Shown here in pieces: positions 50,801 to 64,000 of a stretch of DNA of 64,000 nucleotides; the first letter of the stretch is position 1; each line of letters begins with the position of its first letter. The DNA comes from Hirundichthys speculiger (taxonomy: Eukaryota > Chordata > Actinopteri > Beloniformes > Exocoetidae). The DNA lies in NCBI GenBank assembly GCA_018398805.1, contig JAGFBZ010001254.1:1364001-1428000 (forward strand), written 5' to 3'. The position numbers and the translations under genes were made by a program. A model generated the notes under the pieces. It made no database searches. It saw only the letters and a program-made list of their open reading frames with translations, and was not told where the DNA came from.

Positions 50801-52904
50801 GCACAGATGACAGGATCTTGTTAAAGGTGTGAGGTTACAGGAACTGAATCAGGTTATTCTTATAGATTTTATTGTAATGACCAGCAGGACCTACAGTAAC
50901 TTGAAAGAAAAATATCATCTCCTCTACCTCCAGGAGCTGCAAATGGTCCATTTGTTTAAACCGCACCAGGAAGCACCCTCCAGGAAAAAGAAACGTACAT
51001 TTTCCAACTATATGACCAGCTTTTCTTTCTTTCTTTCTTTTTTTTTCATCCTTTGCAAAGCTCTGGGAATCATCATTCAACTCGAGCAATAAGACTTCAG
51101 TGGTGTTTATACTGAACCACAGGTCTGCATTAAACACAAATCCCCTGCAATATGGATTACTTTATCTAAATCTTTATCTCTCCCAAATTAAAGTTGAAAA
51201 TTGCAAAGCGTTTCCATGTCTCCCGTCACCAGACGATGATTATTCATAAGCCCACAACTCTACCGAATATTCTGTAAATCTCACCATAGGTCTATTGGCC
51301 ATGCTTTTATAATTACGTGCAGCGTTAACATCGCTAACTTGACAGCGAGGCAGCAGAGAAGAATTATCCTGCCGGTGGTTATATGACTCTTTCCATGTTT
51401 GTGAAAATTACTTTCACACTGGTGATAAATGCATTCAGCAAAATGAGTGAAAAAGCATTTTGTCAAATGCAGGGAGGGAGGGAGGAGGAAGGGGAAGAAA
51501 TAAAGCAAGCCCAATTTCAGAGGCGTTAAAGCAACATTACTGCAAACGTGTGACAGAATCTTGGCAGGAAAAGAGTCAAGTAATTATCAGGCGTAACAGC
51601 TGAAAGTCACGCTTCAGTCTCCTGTGCTTTACTTTCTGATACAGTCACACATCTCCAAATAATACTGATTAGCTCCTAATAGGAGTTTAATCGAGAAACA
51701 AGAGTGGCATTTTGTTAATGTTAGGCTTTTTGAACTTATCAAATGTATATTTCTGGCAATATATATCTTGAAGAAACTTACAACGCAAACTCAGAAACTC
51801 CAGACCACACCAAACGTAAGTTTAGTGCCCGCGGCGACTAATTCTTTGGCTGAAAATAAGTGAAAACTAATGACTGTGCTCCCCATCCTAAAATCAATCT
51901 CGGTAACGGTCGGTCTACAGCTGTGTCAATGTGTGCGCCTCCAAAACGACAGTGTGAAGAAACACACTTCTGTACAAAGAAAAGAAAAGGCAGGAATGAC
52001 AAGGACTCTAATATTTGCCGTGGTATTTATCATGCATGTGCTCCAGGTGGGTGTAATAATGAGATTTTGTTTGTTTGGTTTTGTTAGACGCTGGGATTTA
52101 GAAAAAAAAAAAAAATGCTTTCGCTGAGGCTTTTACACAAGCTGTGATATGGGATGATGCAGTGTCTCAGAGCAGTTTTTTTTTTTTTTTTTTTTCATGG
52201 GCTACTTCATTAATATCAAAATATAATCCTTCACATGTGGCGTGTGTTAGTAACCAATAATGAATATTTCATAAAGCTCTATCCATCGCATAAAGGGAGG
52301 CATGTGTGACTATCAGCCTCATCAGAATGATCAAATCCTTTTCTCTTTTTTTCCTGCCTGTCCACTTGTTAAACAAACACTGTACGCAGACTGATAATAC
52401 ACTCGGCCCATCGATGCTGAGATGCCTGCCGTCACGAGCGAGTTTTATCTGTGCGAATGCAAATTCATGAGGCAGGGAAGATAAACATCAGAGCTGCTGG
52501 AAGACACTGCATTTATGCCCTCTCTCACACTGGCGCATTAGTGGAGCATGACAGTTGCCAAGGCACAATCAAGACGGATCGCCTCCAATGACGACTTCTA
52601 AAAATTACAAATGGCAACAGCGTGAAGGCCTTGCAGGCACTCGCTTTATCATCAGCTACCCGGCCAGAAGATACAAGGCTTTTATGGGCATCTTTACATG
52701 TCAGAAAGTGGAGCATCAGGGGCCACGGATGGTATATTAAATCCTTTAAGGCTGCTGTTTCTTTATAGACAACGGGGTGCAAAGATCGACAAGGAATCAA
52801 GAAGCACCGGAACTGCTATTGTTTCAAAACCAAAAACAAATGAGAAAGGAAATGAGTGCTTTATAATAATTAAAATAATAATTATTATATTAATAATAAC
52901 TAGA

Positions 52905-53361
52905 AAAGCACTCGGAGAGAGCAGGCCTCCACCAAGCGCAACAATTTCCCCATATAGCGATTTACAGATTGCAATAAAATCCGCCTTCTGGATCAGATCC
53001 GGATCAGCCTTTGAAATTTGATATCGATTTCCATTGTCAATCTCTGAGTCAAATTTCATGAGTTTTGGGCAATAATTAATGGAGATATTGAGAAACAAAA
53101 TGTTTTGGCCCCATTTACCGCAATGTTATTGAAAATGTGAAAGTGATCCAGAATCCAGGATTTCTTCCGGATCACAGCCAAAAATTAAATCAGTTCTTCC
53201 TTTTCACATTTCTGACAACTCCTGAAAATTTCAGCAAAATCCATTTAGAACTTTTTGAGTTCTTGTACACAGACAGACGGATGAACGCCGGCAAAAACAT
53301 AACCTTCTTTGGTGGAGGTAACAATTATAATAATAATAACAATAATAATAATAATAATAAG
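52905..53361 (+). mobile_element. RTE-like retroposon 3' fragment with (AAT)n tail
   Basis: Starts near GAAAAGCACTCGGAGAGAGC and contains TTCATGAGTTTTGGGCAATA, CCGGATCA repeats, AACTTTTTGAGTTCTTGT, CAGACAGACGGATGAACGCC and the end ACCTTCTTTGGTGGAGGTAA followed by (AAT)n. This combination is a well-known dispersed fish retroposon end; I link it to RTE-type LINEs with low certainty. No reading frame of note. Confidence 0.65.
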
Positions 53362-54420
53362 TAGTCTCTCCTGCCATCTGCCATTTTCTAAGCAGTTCAA
53401 GCAATTCAACAATCCATACAAAGTAATCTAAGTGCTGGATTTGTGACACTTCCTAAATTCTGTAAACATGAGACCCAGTCTGACCACTGATTGTAATTAC
53501 CGTTATAAAACAGCATCTCCTGTGGGCTGGTTTCCAAGGTAACACCAGTTCAAAGACAACAGTTCAGAGATTCTAGTTAGCACACATGCACCGAGCACCA
53601 ACTAACCCTCCTCCCCAGGCTGGTATTGATTAAAAAAGTGTGGGGAAATGGAGCGACTCACTTTGCAGACCGAACTATTTTATTTTTGAGCGCTCACTTT
53701 TTCATAATAGCAAGCAGGGACATAAAAGAAATGCAAATGAGTGAGTGAGACGGAGAAGAGAAGGACTTGGAGAGTTCAGAGAGTGCGGATTGAACAGGAA
53801 CGGTCCTTTCTGCCTCTGTATCCCAGCAATGCATCCCTTTCTTGTCCACTTCCCCCCACTTCATTGCCTGTTGCCTCTTCAGTTCACTTCACCACTGCTC
53901 TTTCTTTAAAGCTTGTTTTAGAAGCTCAAGGTGAGCCTTGCTATTGTCTTGCTCCTGATATATGAAGACTTCACTGTTTATTGAGTGTGTGGATAAAAAA
54001 GACCCTTCAGGATTCAGAGAGGGAACAGATAGATGCAGAGGAGGGATCTTTTAAGGTGCACAAAGTGGGGCTGCATTCAAATTGATCAAGTTCATTAAGA
54101 AAGGACGAGCATTTGAGGCTGTCTCAGGTGACTGACTTGATTAATGGGGTGTAAAGAGGGTCTTAGTTCAATAGGGCACATCATATATTCTGGGCCACGG
54201 CCCCATTTTTCTATTACATGATATGTCAGAGGCACAGAGAGCTGCATTAAAGTGCCTTTTTTCCCCAGCCATAAGTCATATTTTGTAAGGCTGACAAGAT
54301 AAAAGTGCACCTTGACTTTCAAGACTTGGAGCATTTTTGAGATGGTGAGTGAGATTAAATCAAGAGATACATCATGGGCCCTTAGAAAATAAAGTCTAAC
54401 ACTTCATAACACTTCATTAC

Positions 54421-54434
54421 AGATATATAGATAT

Positions 54435-54477
<43 letters not shown>
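54421..54477. repeat. (GATA)n microsatellite
   Basis: Starts with GATATATA variants and continues as about ten perfect GATA units. Confidence 0.95.
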
Positions 54478-54478
<1 letters not shown>

Positions 54479-55234
54479 AAAACAGAATGCAGTCTTTATT
54501 AAAAGAGATTCCCCATTCGACATGCTCCAGAAAGTAACATCTATTCTCCTCTCTTCGTTTTCTGCCGTTGCTTCCCTTGGAGACAGCCTCATCTCATTCT
54601 TCTGCACTGGCTGCTGTGACATTGAAGGAGACCCCTAATCAAAACATTTGTCTTTCTTTCAGCCTGTGCCCAGACCGGTGAATGAGAGCTGACACCAGAG
54701 GGAGACGTATTTGTTCCAATCAGGGCCTCGTCTCCGTGTCACCGCCGGGTGAGTGTTTCATCTCGACAGGGCACTGATGAATCCGCCACTTAGCCTTGAT
54801 TTGGAGGAGCGGCCCGCTACCGCCAAAGTGCCAGGTTAAATCACAGCGTCAGTGGCTCAGCCATGACCATTACAGGCAACGCAGGCTTTCTGCCTTTACC
54901 ATAAATGCCCATAAATGATGCAATAACGATCCCCTGCCTTGTCCATTGTCAAGTGAACTGTGATCACTCCGGCCCGCTGTTACGGTATTGAAACTGGCAT
55001 TGCTTTTATGGCTGTATAAGTCTGTTAGTGAGTGACATAATTATATGGATTATTATTTCAGTTGGTTGATTTTCTTTATTTGAACCTTTTATAAAAAAAA
55101 AATCCATATAATATAAAAGGAGGCTCACTGTTTTATATAAAAAAAAAGTACTTTTTCTGTTCCTCAGTACATACATTTCAGTATGTGAAGTGACTATTGT
55201 CCTTTTTTTTTTTTTTATACTTCTAGTTGTTATT

Positions 55235-55335
55235 GTTTGCATTTGTTGTATCTCTGTAAAGTGGCATTGAGTGTTTTGGAAGGTGCTTATAAATAAAAGG
55301 TATTTTAAATATTATAATATTATTATTACCACCAA
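55235..55335 (+). mobile_element. LINE (L2-like) 3' tail fragment
   Basis: TCTGTAAAGTGGCATTGAGT, GTTTTGGAAGGTGCTTATAA and ATAAAAGGTA followed by AT/ATT repeats match the common fish tail GTTTTGAAAAGCGCTATATAAATAAA-type sequence. Only the tail is present. Confidence 0.5.
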
Positions 55336-58300
55336 CTACTGTAATTTTATTTGGGGCTCACCTAAAAGTGACAGATGTGTCAATGCATGAATAGTTGGTC
55401 CAATGCATGGTCCTGTGACATCACAGACCCAGATCAGTGAAGACATCACCCTTTTAAAGCATGTAAGACCAGTTACAGTCCTGGACTCACGCTGATTCAC
55501 TGTTGACTCTTAAACAAATCTTAGTTGAGGTACTTTCACTAGAAAGGGAAAGAAGCAGAGCTCTAAAGTTGGACCATCAACTCTCTCCTTATATGTCGTC
55601 CCTATCGTCCATAAAAAACGTCTTCGGAAGGAATCAAATTCCTTGTTATCTAATGGATCTCTGGTACTGCCGTCTAATAAAACGTTAATGGCAGCCCCTG
55701 TTATACCCTCAGAAAGTATGAAACTCATCTGTTTTAAACGTCTGGCGGTGTCAGCAGTGCTACCCATTAACACAGGCGGTCAGGTGTAATGCTCTCTGGG
55801 TTAAACCAAATGTATGTATGCTGGTGCAATTCCAACCTCCTGAATTAAAGGGGAAGGAAGGAAAAAAAAAAAAGGAAAATGGCCAGCCTTGCTTGTGTAT
55901 GTGGGGGAAGAGAGATAAAAGTCAGGCTCCCGCTGGCTGGAGCACCTGTCAGACAGACTGGAATGTTGTTACAAGACAAGGGAGTGAAGGAAACTTTATC
56001 AAGGTGAGCAGGATAACACTGACACGAGATAAGAAGCCTGAGTGGGAAGAACATAATATGCCACACCTTTGCAAAGAGGGCTGCGTCAAGACAGGAGTAC
56101 AGAGATCCATTTCAGTGTGGGAGCCACCATTTTACTTGACTGAAAAAAAAAAAAAAAACCCAATAAGTTTCAAGTGAACACTTTAACTTTAAGTGCAAGG
56201 CATTAAGCAGCCACTCTATCCTTTAATTTCATTTGGATTCCAAAAGCATTTCTTTGAAATGCACCCTTAAATGGACAAAAAAAACATTATTTCTAGAAAG
56301 CTTCAGGCAATCTCTTTAAAGCAAGGGAAAAAATTATGGTTTAAAAAGAGAACACCGGAAGAGATGATTTTGTCGTCCTTTGGACTCTATTTACTGTGTC
56401 CTCTAAGAATATGTGACTCCCTAGCAATTCATCACCAGCGACCAAATGGGACCACTAAACACCCCCCCTTGGATGTGCCTACATACCGCCACCTTGTGCA
56501 CAACACCTTTGCATGAAAGTCTCTCAATCAGAGCTTGATTTGCATTTCAAAGTAGCACTTTACAGCCATGGTGAGGACATAAAATCGCATCTGTCTTCAA
56601 ATAAATAAATGGGAATCCTAAACGATATAAAAAATGATATAAAAGCAAGAGCTGGCAGAAACCTGGGCTTGTCATATTTTATGCCATTTACAGTACATTA
56701 ACAAATGCCATAAAAAATGCACAGATGTGCGAGATGAATTAGTCGCACGATTTAGGAGACTTAAGGCAGTAATATAAATGTGTTCTGTTAGAAAAATTCT
56801 TGTTAGAACTGCCAGAAAAAAAGCCTGGGAAGTAATTAATAAAGCTTACTTTTACTCTTTTTTTTCTCTATCAGCATTCAACATTCAAAATGTTGAAAGT
56901 AAAGAGCTGTTTGCTTGTCGAGGGCCCTTCACCTCACAGCCTCAAAGACATTTTCATGAAATAAAAGCTCTGCCTTCAGCAAACGCTATAAATCTTCTTC
57001 TGCATAACTAAAAAGGCCCGTTTTTTAATCCCTAAGCCTTATGACCAAAGCCAACGGTGGGGACCGTTGCTGCTGGTCCTTACTGGTGTAAAAATGGGGA
57101 AACCGTAACCTCCAGTGGATCACAGGAGGGGTTTGATGTTGAATCTTAGGTACCTCTCATTTCAGGCTACAGTCTTTGAGTGCTTCTGGCTCCCCCCCAG
57201 GGCACATTGCCACATCCAACTCAGCATCCTGGTTACTAGACTATTAAGCCTCAAGAAGGCTTTTCTTCCCAAATGATTCCCCCAACCCCACACTCCCCAA
57301 TACTCATGTCTCTTGAACTTTCTTTTGCCAAAAGCGATGCCCAGAGCCACAAATTTGCCCCCAATAGTGGGCGAGCTCTGAACCCCCGCAGCGCTCCCAT
57401 CACTTCATCCAAACACACAATTCACCATGTTTCCTATTTGATGCCAGCTTTGCTCTTACCAATGTCTTCCCTTTTCCTATGCAGGACAAACTCTTTTGAC
57501 AATATAGTAGAGAGCCTTTAGTTAAAAAAAAAAAAATCAACAAGGCACTTTGAGCACAGCTGGATGGTGATTTTATGAATGACTCGCAGCAGGAGGTGTT
57601 TACAGATGAGACTGAGCTGCTTAAAGGAGGCGGTTGGACGTTATTGAATATGGAGATCATCAGCTGAATCCCAATGGCTCTAAAAGAAACAATGGAGTGA
57701 CTGAATAGTTCCCTTTAGACTTTGTATCTAATTAACCAAAAGGCAGGTTAGTGCCAGCTCCTGTTCCCCACAATTTAGCTCTACTAAGTGAAGGCATCGA
57801 GATGAGAGCAGATAGAGAGAGAAAAAAACTTCATGATCACGGTGGGTTTTAGAGTGGGGAAAAGTTCTGTGCTGCCTTTGCCTTAATGAGACCTCATTGG
57901 GACCATAGACCATTTCAGCCAGAATGCCAAGCATTAAAAGCAGTCATAAAAACTGTGCCATCCACCATCGAATTCTCTCCAGAGAGTCCGCCATACCTCA
58001 TTATATCAAACGATCTTCCATTTAGACCTGTTCATGATCCAGAGTTGGCTCGCGCCTCCTCTCCACTTAGTGTGTGTGGTTATGGGGTTGTGAAGGCCTA
58101 TCTTAAAGCACTTCTACGTAGCGATGACATGATTTCTAAACTAATTAGAGGACTTAGAGGGGAAAAAAAACACGAATCGTCAGGGTCCCTTTGAGTGTTT
58201 GCTGGGCTATCATGGCTCCCCTTGGCTCTTGTTTTTTCTTTTTTGCCTGGTCACTAAACTACCTCTGCAACTCCAGCACTTGTACACTTACCCTTGGTTA

Positions 58301-61300
58301 TTACCCTTGGCTGCCATCGCCTAGGTTGTTGGAGCTTTTGTCCTACTGATGGGCAGGGTGCCACCTGCAAGCTAGAAATTTCTGCAGGCTATCACCGAGA
58401 CACTCACACACACACACACACACAGCATACGAACACTATCAGATGCACACACCATCATGCACTCATAAATATGGACATGCCCATGTATGGAAATGGAGTG
58501 CCACTTTTGTAGACACTAATGGAGATAATGTTGCACTATTAAAGGTCAGGTCAGGTGAGATTAGAATGGCTGCCCTGCTCTGACAGGGTGACCTTTAGTA
58601 AGCTAGTCTTCACAGTGTGACTTGGCTTTTATTCCCCCGCAGAATATCTGTGGCGATGCTTTACTTACACAGGCTTTTTCTTTATCTATGCGATCGTTTG
58701 AAATGTGACCCTACAGCAAATTCACAAGGCTCTAAAAAGTTGGCAATGCCCAGAAAAGTCAGCCTCTAACATGATACTTATTGGGCTAAAAAAAAACAAA
58801 GAAAAGCATAACATTTTTGACTTGGTATGCTCTGCTTCAAACTACACAAATACTTGCAATTATACGCAGGAATTTTATAAAGGCCTTGTTAATGGACAGT
58901 GGTTTGAAAACAGGCTGCAAGCGGATCCCGGTTTATTGTGCTCAGTTAGAGATAGTTGGACTAGCCATGTGATGTGATACCCTTTGGGCTGATTATCATT
59001 TTAATCTGCGATGCTTTTGCAGGTAGTGCTGGTGTGTGTGTGTGCAAAGATGAGTGTGTTTGTGGATGTCAGTGGAGCTATGACTCTGAGGCAGTTTCAG
59101 ACTTGATGGCTGCTTTGCGCCGCACCTGGCTGCAGAGGAACAATTAACACATCACAACCCAAACCTTCTGTCCGGAGCTTCCTCTGGCTCTGTCTGACTC
59201 CCTCTGTGTCCATTTCTGTCTTCCAATCTCTCTATCTGGCCCTATCTTTTCACAGCTTTTTCCCATTGCTGCCATGCCCTAAAGATGCCTGAATAACCAC
59301 CGCTATTTTTGCAAGAGGTTAATAGCAGGTGTCACAACTGTTCCCCAATTAAAACAGCAGGCCGTGCGGCCAACCCTAGCATGTAAAACCACATCCCGCA
59401 GCATTTATGATGTACAAATACCAAACATCATTTCCCTAGCATTAGATTGACTTCTTCTCAAGCCCACACAATATAGTGCTCCCTAAAATCATTTATGTTT
59501 ATTGCAAATTGCTTCTTCCAAAATCCTATTCAATAACAAGAGAGCCATTTGCTCCAAAGACTTATCTGCCTGATAAGAAAGTTCTTGAGTGCTTTATATT
59601 GGTGGGGAATTCTTCCTGAAATGAGCAGAGTGCATTAACATATATCCTTTATAGTGACACTATTATCACCACTTTGTTCTTTTATACCCACATTTAACCT
59701 TGGCTGAAACAGCGCCGAATATGAGTAATAAGCTGCACGTCCTCACCTGTGTGCTGATGTTAGCCCGTGTTAAAAATACCTTCAAATACATTACCAGGAG
59801 AGAGCAGCATGCATAATGCCTCTCCATTAATTTGTGGGTAGCATATATTTATGAATTATTGTTTCTGGTATCGCTGCATCTCTGCTGAAGAGGTGTTGGA
59901 GGAAAGAAATATGTTCGAACAGTCTGGATGAGGCCACTTAATACTTGTTCACAGTCTAGGGAGTGATATCCTCACTGAAGACGTCTTCTTGAAATAAGTC
60001 CATTAGTTGTGGAAGAAAACCCAGCTAATATCAACCTCAACAGGACACAAAACTCTAGAAGATGAGAATTGGAAACCCATCATTTGCAAACACAACTTCA
60101 TAGGATTTAATGCAAGTGGTGAAAAAAAAAAACGGAATAAAGGAAATATTTTGTGAATGTGTTTTTCTTTTGGGTCGACGCAGCAGGAGTTCATCACCAG
60201 CTGGTGGAATGATGAGCCTAATGATGCGCCGAATGTTATCACTACAGGCCCAGTTGCTGATGTATTCATTGATCGGGATTAATCCTATTAGCTTATGCTT
60301 CATGTGCACACGCATATGTGCACAATTAAAGAGATAATGTGTCAATGTGTTGGTGTGAGAACAGATTTTTTTGTCTGTTGTTTCTTATGTAATCTTGAGA
60401 AGTGGAAATAAATAGAGTTCTCGTGTGAACCAGATCATCACTGGAAGTTGAGGGAAAAGTTTGAAAGCAACCACACTAACTTAGTTAATAATTCATTCTT
60501 TGCGGAGTATTAGCTTGAGCATCGAGCATATGATGTGGTTTGCAAATGTTAACCATCACAATAAGGATGGCTACTCCTTGTTAATGGCAGGACGGTCCGC
60601 TCTGGGAAACAGAAATTCATTATTTCCATTTTTGATCCATAGAAGAAACGGTAGAGCAATGATGCTGCTACACGTCCAGAGGCATTGATTGAGCAGCCTT
60701 CTTACCAGCTGCATATCTGTCTGCTGCCTCATCTGTGGCCAGTATGCATCAAACCAGGCTCTGACATGGCGTGACTTTTCATCTGCAGGCTCTGGAGTCA
60801 CACAGGTATAGATTACATCCTCTACCTCCTTTTCACTCTTCTGCCGCTCCGTCTCTCTGTGTCTCCCAGCCCAAAGCACATAATTTGTCACCCGGAGAAA
60901 TTGTTCCCCTCTCTTTTGCCATCACTGCAAAGCGTCTTTCCGTGATCTCCAAGGATCAAAGGGGTTTTCAATAAAAAAGACTTCATCACATGGAGTGACC
61001 CTGGCTTCACGCCACAAGGCTCCTAATGAGTCCTCAGCAAAAAGGATGATTTTTTTTTTCCCCCTCGCCTGTGCCAGCTGAGCTGTGACCCAGCTTAGGC
61101 CTTTCAAATTAAAGACATTTTGGGTCTACTCATTATTTACTTGTGACAGCAAGCAGTGAAACATGATTAAAGTGAGCCAAATGAAATAGATGAGAGAAAA
61201 GCAGAAATGAAACCAGTGAGATATGCAAACTGATTTTATCAAATGTTTGTTTTGCACTTCAAGACGGCTGAAGGTCATACCTGTCAATGAAAAAGAAAAA

Positions 61301-64000
61301 AAAAATGCGCCGGCTTATCTCACTTTTCCATGTTCACTAGCAACCAACTCAAAGTACTCATTAAGGTTTGCTTACATTGTCTCTAAAAGAACGACAAACA
61401 ATAATTATTTTCCCGCATGTCACTGCAGAAGATGAAAGGATGGCTTGGCTGTGCTTGCAGCACCATTTATCACGTCTACCTCTGCAAATGTCCAACACCT
61501 TTAATATCTCACCACTCTGTCACATTGCTAAGAAACAGTCAGAAGGTCAACTTAGTTAGCAAGCTTCTAATATTCATGATGTCAGGGTTAGGAAATGAAC
61601 GCATGAATGAGAGACACGTAAACCGCAAAATTCTGAACCTGTCCCTTTAGAATCAAGGTGTTTCTGAGCGAGACTATTAGAACATACCAAGCCAAAGATT
61701 ACACCAATCACTCACATCCTCCATTTAGAAAGGCCCCTGATGAGCCTGATTTTCTGAAACGTGCACCGGTTCGGTGATTATGCGGGTGCCAGAGGAAAGA
61801 GGCTAACAGAGGATTTATCAAAGCTCCGCTGCCCAGACACATGTTGGTGCAGACAAACATACTTGCAAGACACGATTTTGCTCATCAGAAGTGAGCTTTC
61901 CGATGTCACGGCAACATGTCCTGAAGGAAGAGACGGACCAGGCCTTTGGGGAACTTCGAGGGAGACGGAAACTGAATGTAACTTGTTCCCACCAATGTGG
62001 AGAGGGCTTAATTAGGGTACGGGCATTTCATTAAGGCCTCCATTTAAGTCAGCTTTGTTCAGCTCAACATGGGCATGCCACAGTGGGACACTTGAACATC
62101 TCCCATACACACACACATGCAGCCATAGCAGAGCTCATCCAGTGGACCTGAACAATACGCAGTGGGGCAAATTCATTTCACTATAATTAATAAGAACTCT
62201 CTCATCCTCCCAACACTGCGGTAAGAGAACCCATACTGTATCCTCCACCTGCCTTCCTTGCACTCAAAGGCGTCCATTCGTCATTCTGCCATTATATGTT
62301 TACTTGCACCACACAAGGACATGGGATTTTGAATGAAATCATAAAGGACACTTAGATCGTTGTTACATGCAAGAGAGGATCCCATATATCACACCCGAGT
62401 GTGTGTTCGTTCCCAGGAAATGACTCGAAGCCTTATGTTGTAATAAATGTTGCAGCTCTTCCTCTGTTTCTTTGTCTCCGCCTCATAAGCACATAAAACA
62501 CGGGAATACAGCAGCAGGCACTAATGTTGTCACTTTCATTGGGCTACTCACTGGGATGCATTTCATATCACTTTGTCTACCTTTGTTTCCCCAATGAGAA
62601 ACATCTCAGAGATTCACAATCCTCACTGAATGCGGCGGTGGCGTACAGCACGATGCCGCTTAGCGTCAGTTTAAGCCGAGCCATTCACACACTTTCTGCC
62701 AGCTTTCTTTCCATTCTTTCCAGTAAACTGATCTCTAAACTGACTGTTAGCCTCTGCATGCAGGGACTGCACAAGTCATTACATGAAGAGATTGGAAAGC
62801 TGGGAAGACAGCACAAAAGTCAAACAAGTGAGTGAGAGAGAGATAAACTCATCTCTGATCTTAAGTGACAATTTGACTAGGCGTTTTGCCAGGAGAACGA
62901 CGTACTGATGAAAGAGTGCATAAATAAAGAATGCAGAGGAGATGTCAGGCAGCCACAGACAAGCGGCACAGACAGAAAAGGAGAGAGGGAGCACGAGGAA
63001 AGACAGGGAGGGAGAATCAAGCATTCGGACACCTCTGGCTAGATTCCCTTGCCCATTACTACGTCTGCATCTGACTTCACTTGCCATTAGAAGCAGTGTA
63101 AATCAGCAATTAGGTGCACAAATGAAGAAATGTCAGCCATTACCTGGAGCACAACAAGCCAACAGACCTCTCAGCACAGTGAGGACTCCTCGTCTCACAG
63201 CGACCGACACAGGTGAACGCGCTCGTGCGCACACATGTTAACAGCATGTTTAACACACGTCGTACCGACCCACGCTCACTGTTAAATTAAGCTGTTTGTG
63301 ACTGGATGCTGGCGAGGGACAGCACTGAACTGTGTTGCTTAGACTGGTCGTTGTATTTTATAGTAAAAATGACAACTGTTCCACATAGTCTTTATTTTTT
63401 TCTCAACGGAAAGTCCAAAATATGAAATAATAAGCAGGTAAACAGCAGCTCTGAATTACAAATGAAGATAAAGCATCTGCCTTTATTTGATGGCAAATAC
63501 TTGTCAGAAAAACAGATTCTTTAAATATTTATTTTTTTAAAAAAGGGTTAATTAAGGCAGGTTTGACTGAAGAGCTTAAGAATTTTAGATTGACAGAGAA
63601 TAAAAACAAAAGACAGATGGGTTAAAAAAAAACAAATGAAATAAAGAAGTAAAACATCTGTGGTGTAAAAAAACAGGCCATTTTACATACTGTCATCACA
63701 GTTGTCCTAATTATGCAGCCACCCAAACAGAGCCCCCTCTAATCCATAGGCACGCTGCCCTGTCAGATTTCCTGCAAAGATCAAGAACACACACACCGTA
63801 CACACACACACACACATATTCCCTGCAGTGTTATTTCTGCACCCGAACTACATGATCTGAGCCAGCAAAGACATTATTTTCCGTCTTTTACGTCAGAGTT
63901 TAAAGAAATTCACAGCAAGTGTGATCAGATCGACCAAAAGCAGATAGAGCTCTAGATTATTCCATGTCCATGTATTGGTCTGCCAGGGAGGACGACAGGG

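Larger units (their letters stand above)
44938..64000 (-). other. kirrel3: Upstream kirrel3 intron or 5' region (19 kb, no exon found)
   Basis: Everything 5' of the first visible kirrel3 exon on the minus strand. I looked for a signal-peptide exon ending in a phase-1 donor and did not find a convincing one. Contents: interspersed repeat copy (46861-47217), degenerate minisatellite (47290-47830), RTE-like retroposon (about 52905-53361), (GATA)n (54421-54477), LINE tail (55235-55330) and (CA)n tracts at 58394-58424 and 63790-63816. Intervals 48200-52800 and 55500-63700 are nearly free of recognisable repeats; I see no gene in them. Confidence 0.65.

Noticed and set aside
58280..58400. Strong donor-like AGG|GTAAGT on the minus strand near 58288
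   Set aside because: The sequence before it has stop codons in relevant frames and no signal-peptide-like translation.
60571..60891. Minus-strand ORF with a good donor-like site (CTG|GTAAGA near 60705), considered as the upstream kirrel3 exon
   Set aside because: The peptide has no signal-peptide character or resemblance to the KIRREL3 N-terminus, and no polypyrimidine tract precedes it on the minus strand.
62779..63087. Minus-strand ORF with hydrophobic segments, considered as a membrane or signal exon
   Set aside because: Low-complexity translation of AG-rich plus-strand sequence with no fitting donor or similarity.

Overview
This window is intronic and exonic DNA from a vertebrate, almost certainly a teleost fish (probably a percomorph). 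The evidence is short protein-coding exons with GT-AG splice sites separated by introns of 7.6-17.7 kb, abundant (CA)n, (TA)n, (GATA)n and poly-A/T tracts, and typical fish transposon remains: Tc1/mariner, hAT and piggyBac-like elements, a 5'-truncated LINE and LINE tails. Nothing prokaryotic, viral or CRISPR-like was seen.

The only gene I can support is part of one large minus-strand gene, a kirrel3 (kin of IRRE-like 3, NEPH2) orthologue. It encodes a nephrin-family immunoglobulin-superfamily cell-adhesion receptor. Five consecutive coding exons lie at 44788-44937, 36700-36849, 18823-18980, 11097-11247 and 772-877, in transcription order. Their reading frames join exactly across all four introns and encode Ig domain 1, Ig domain 2 and the first part of Ig domain 3. 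The signal-peptide exon(s) and promoter were not found and should lie upstream (above 44937, perhaps beyond 64000). The rest of Ig3, Ig4-5, the transmembrane segment and the cytoplasmic tail lie before position 1.

Layout: 1-771 is intron after the last visible exon. 878-11096 is an intron with hAT/LINE scraps and a (GAGAC)n-bearing repeat. 11248-18822 is an intron holding a complete non-autonomous hAT element (12574-13864) and a decayed second one. 18981-36699 is the largest intron, with a Tc1 element carrying a nested mariner-type MITE (24433-25963), another hAT-like element (27373-28183), and a second dead Tc1 split by a LINE insertion (33745-34725). 36850-44787 is an intron with a transposon near each end: a piggyBac-like element 26 bp from the 3' splice site and an hAT-like element 84 bp from the 5' splice site. 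44938-64000 is upstream intron or 5' flank with one interspersed repeat copy, a degenerate minisatellite, an RTE-like retroposon and a LINE tail; from about 55.4 kb onward it is nearly free of recognisable repeats.

I found no new biological system. The most informative observations are the nested insertions, which give relative ages, and the transposons abutting kirrel3 splice sites. Family names for repeats are from memory and were not checked against a database.
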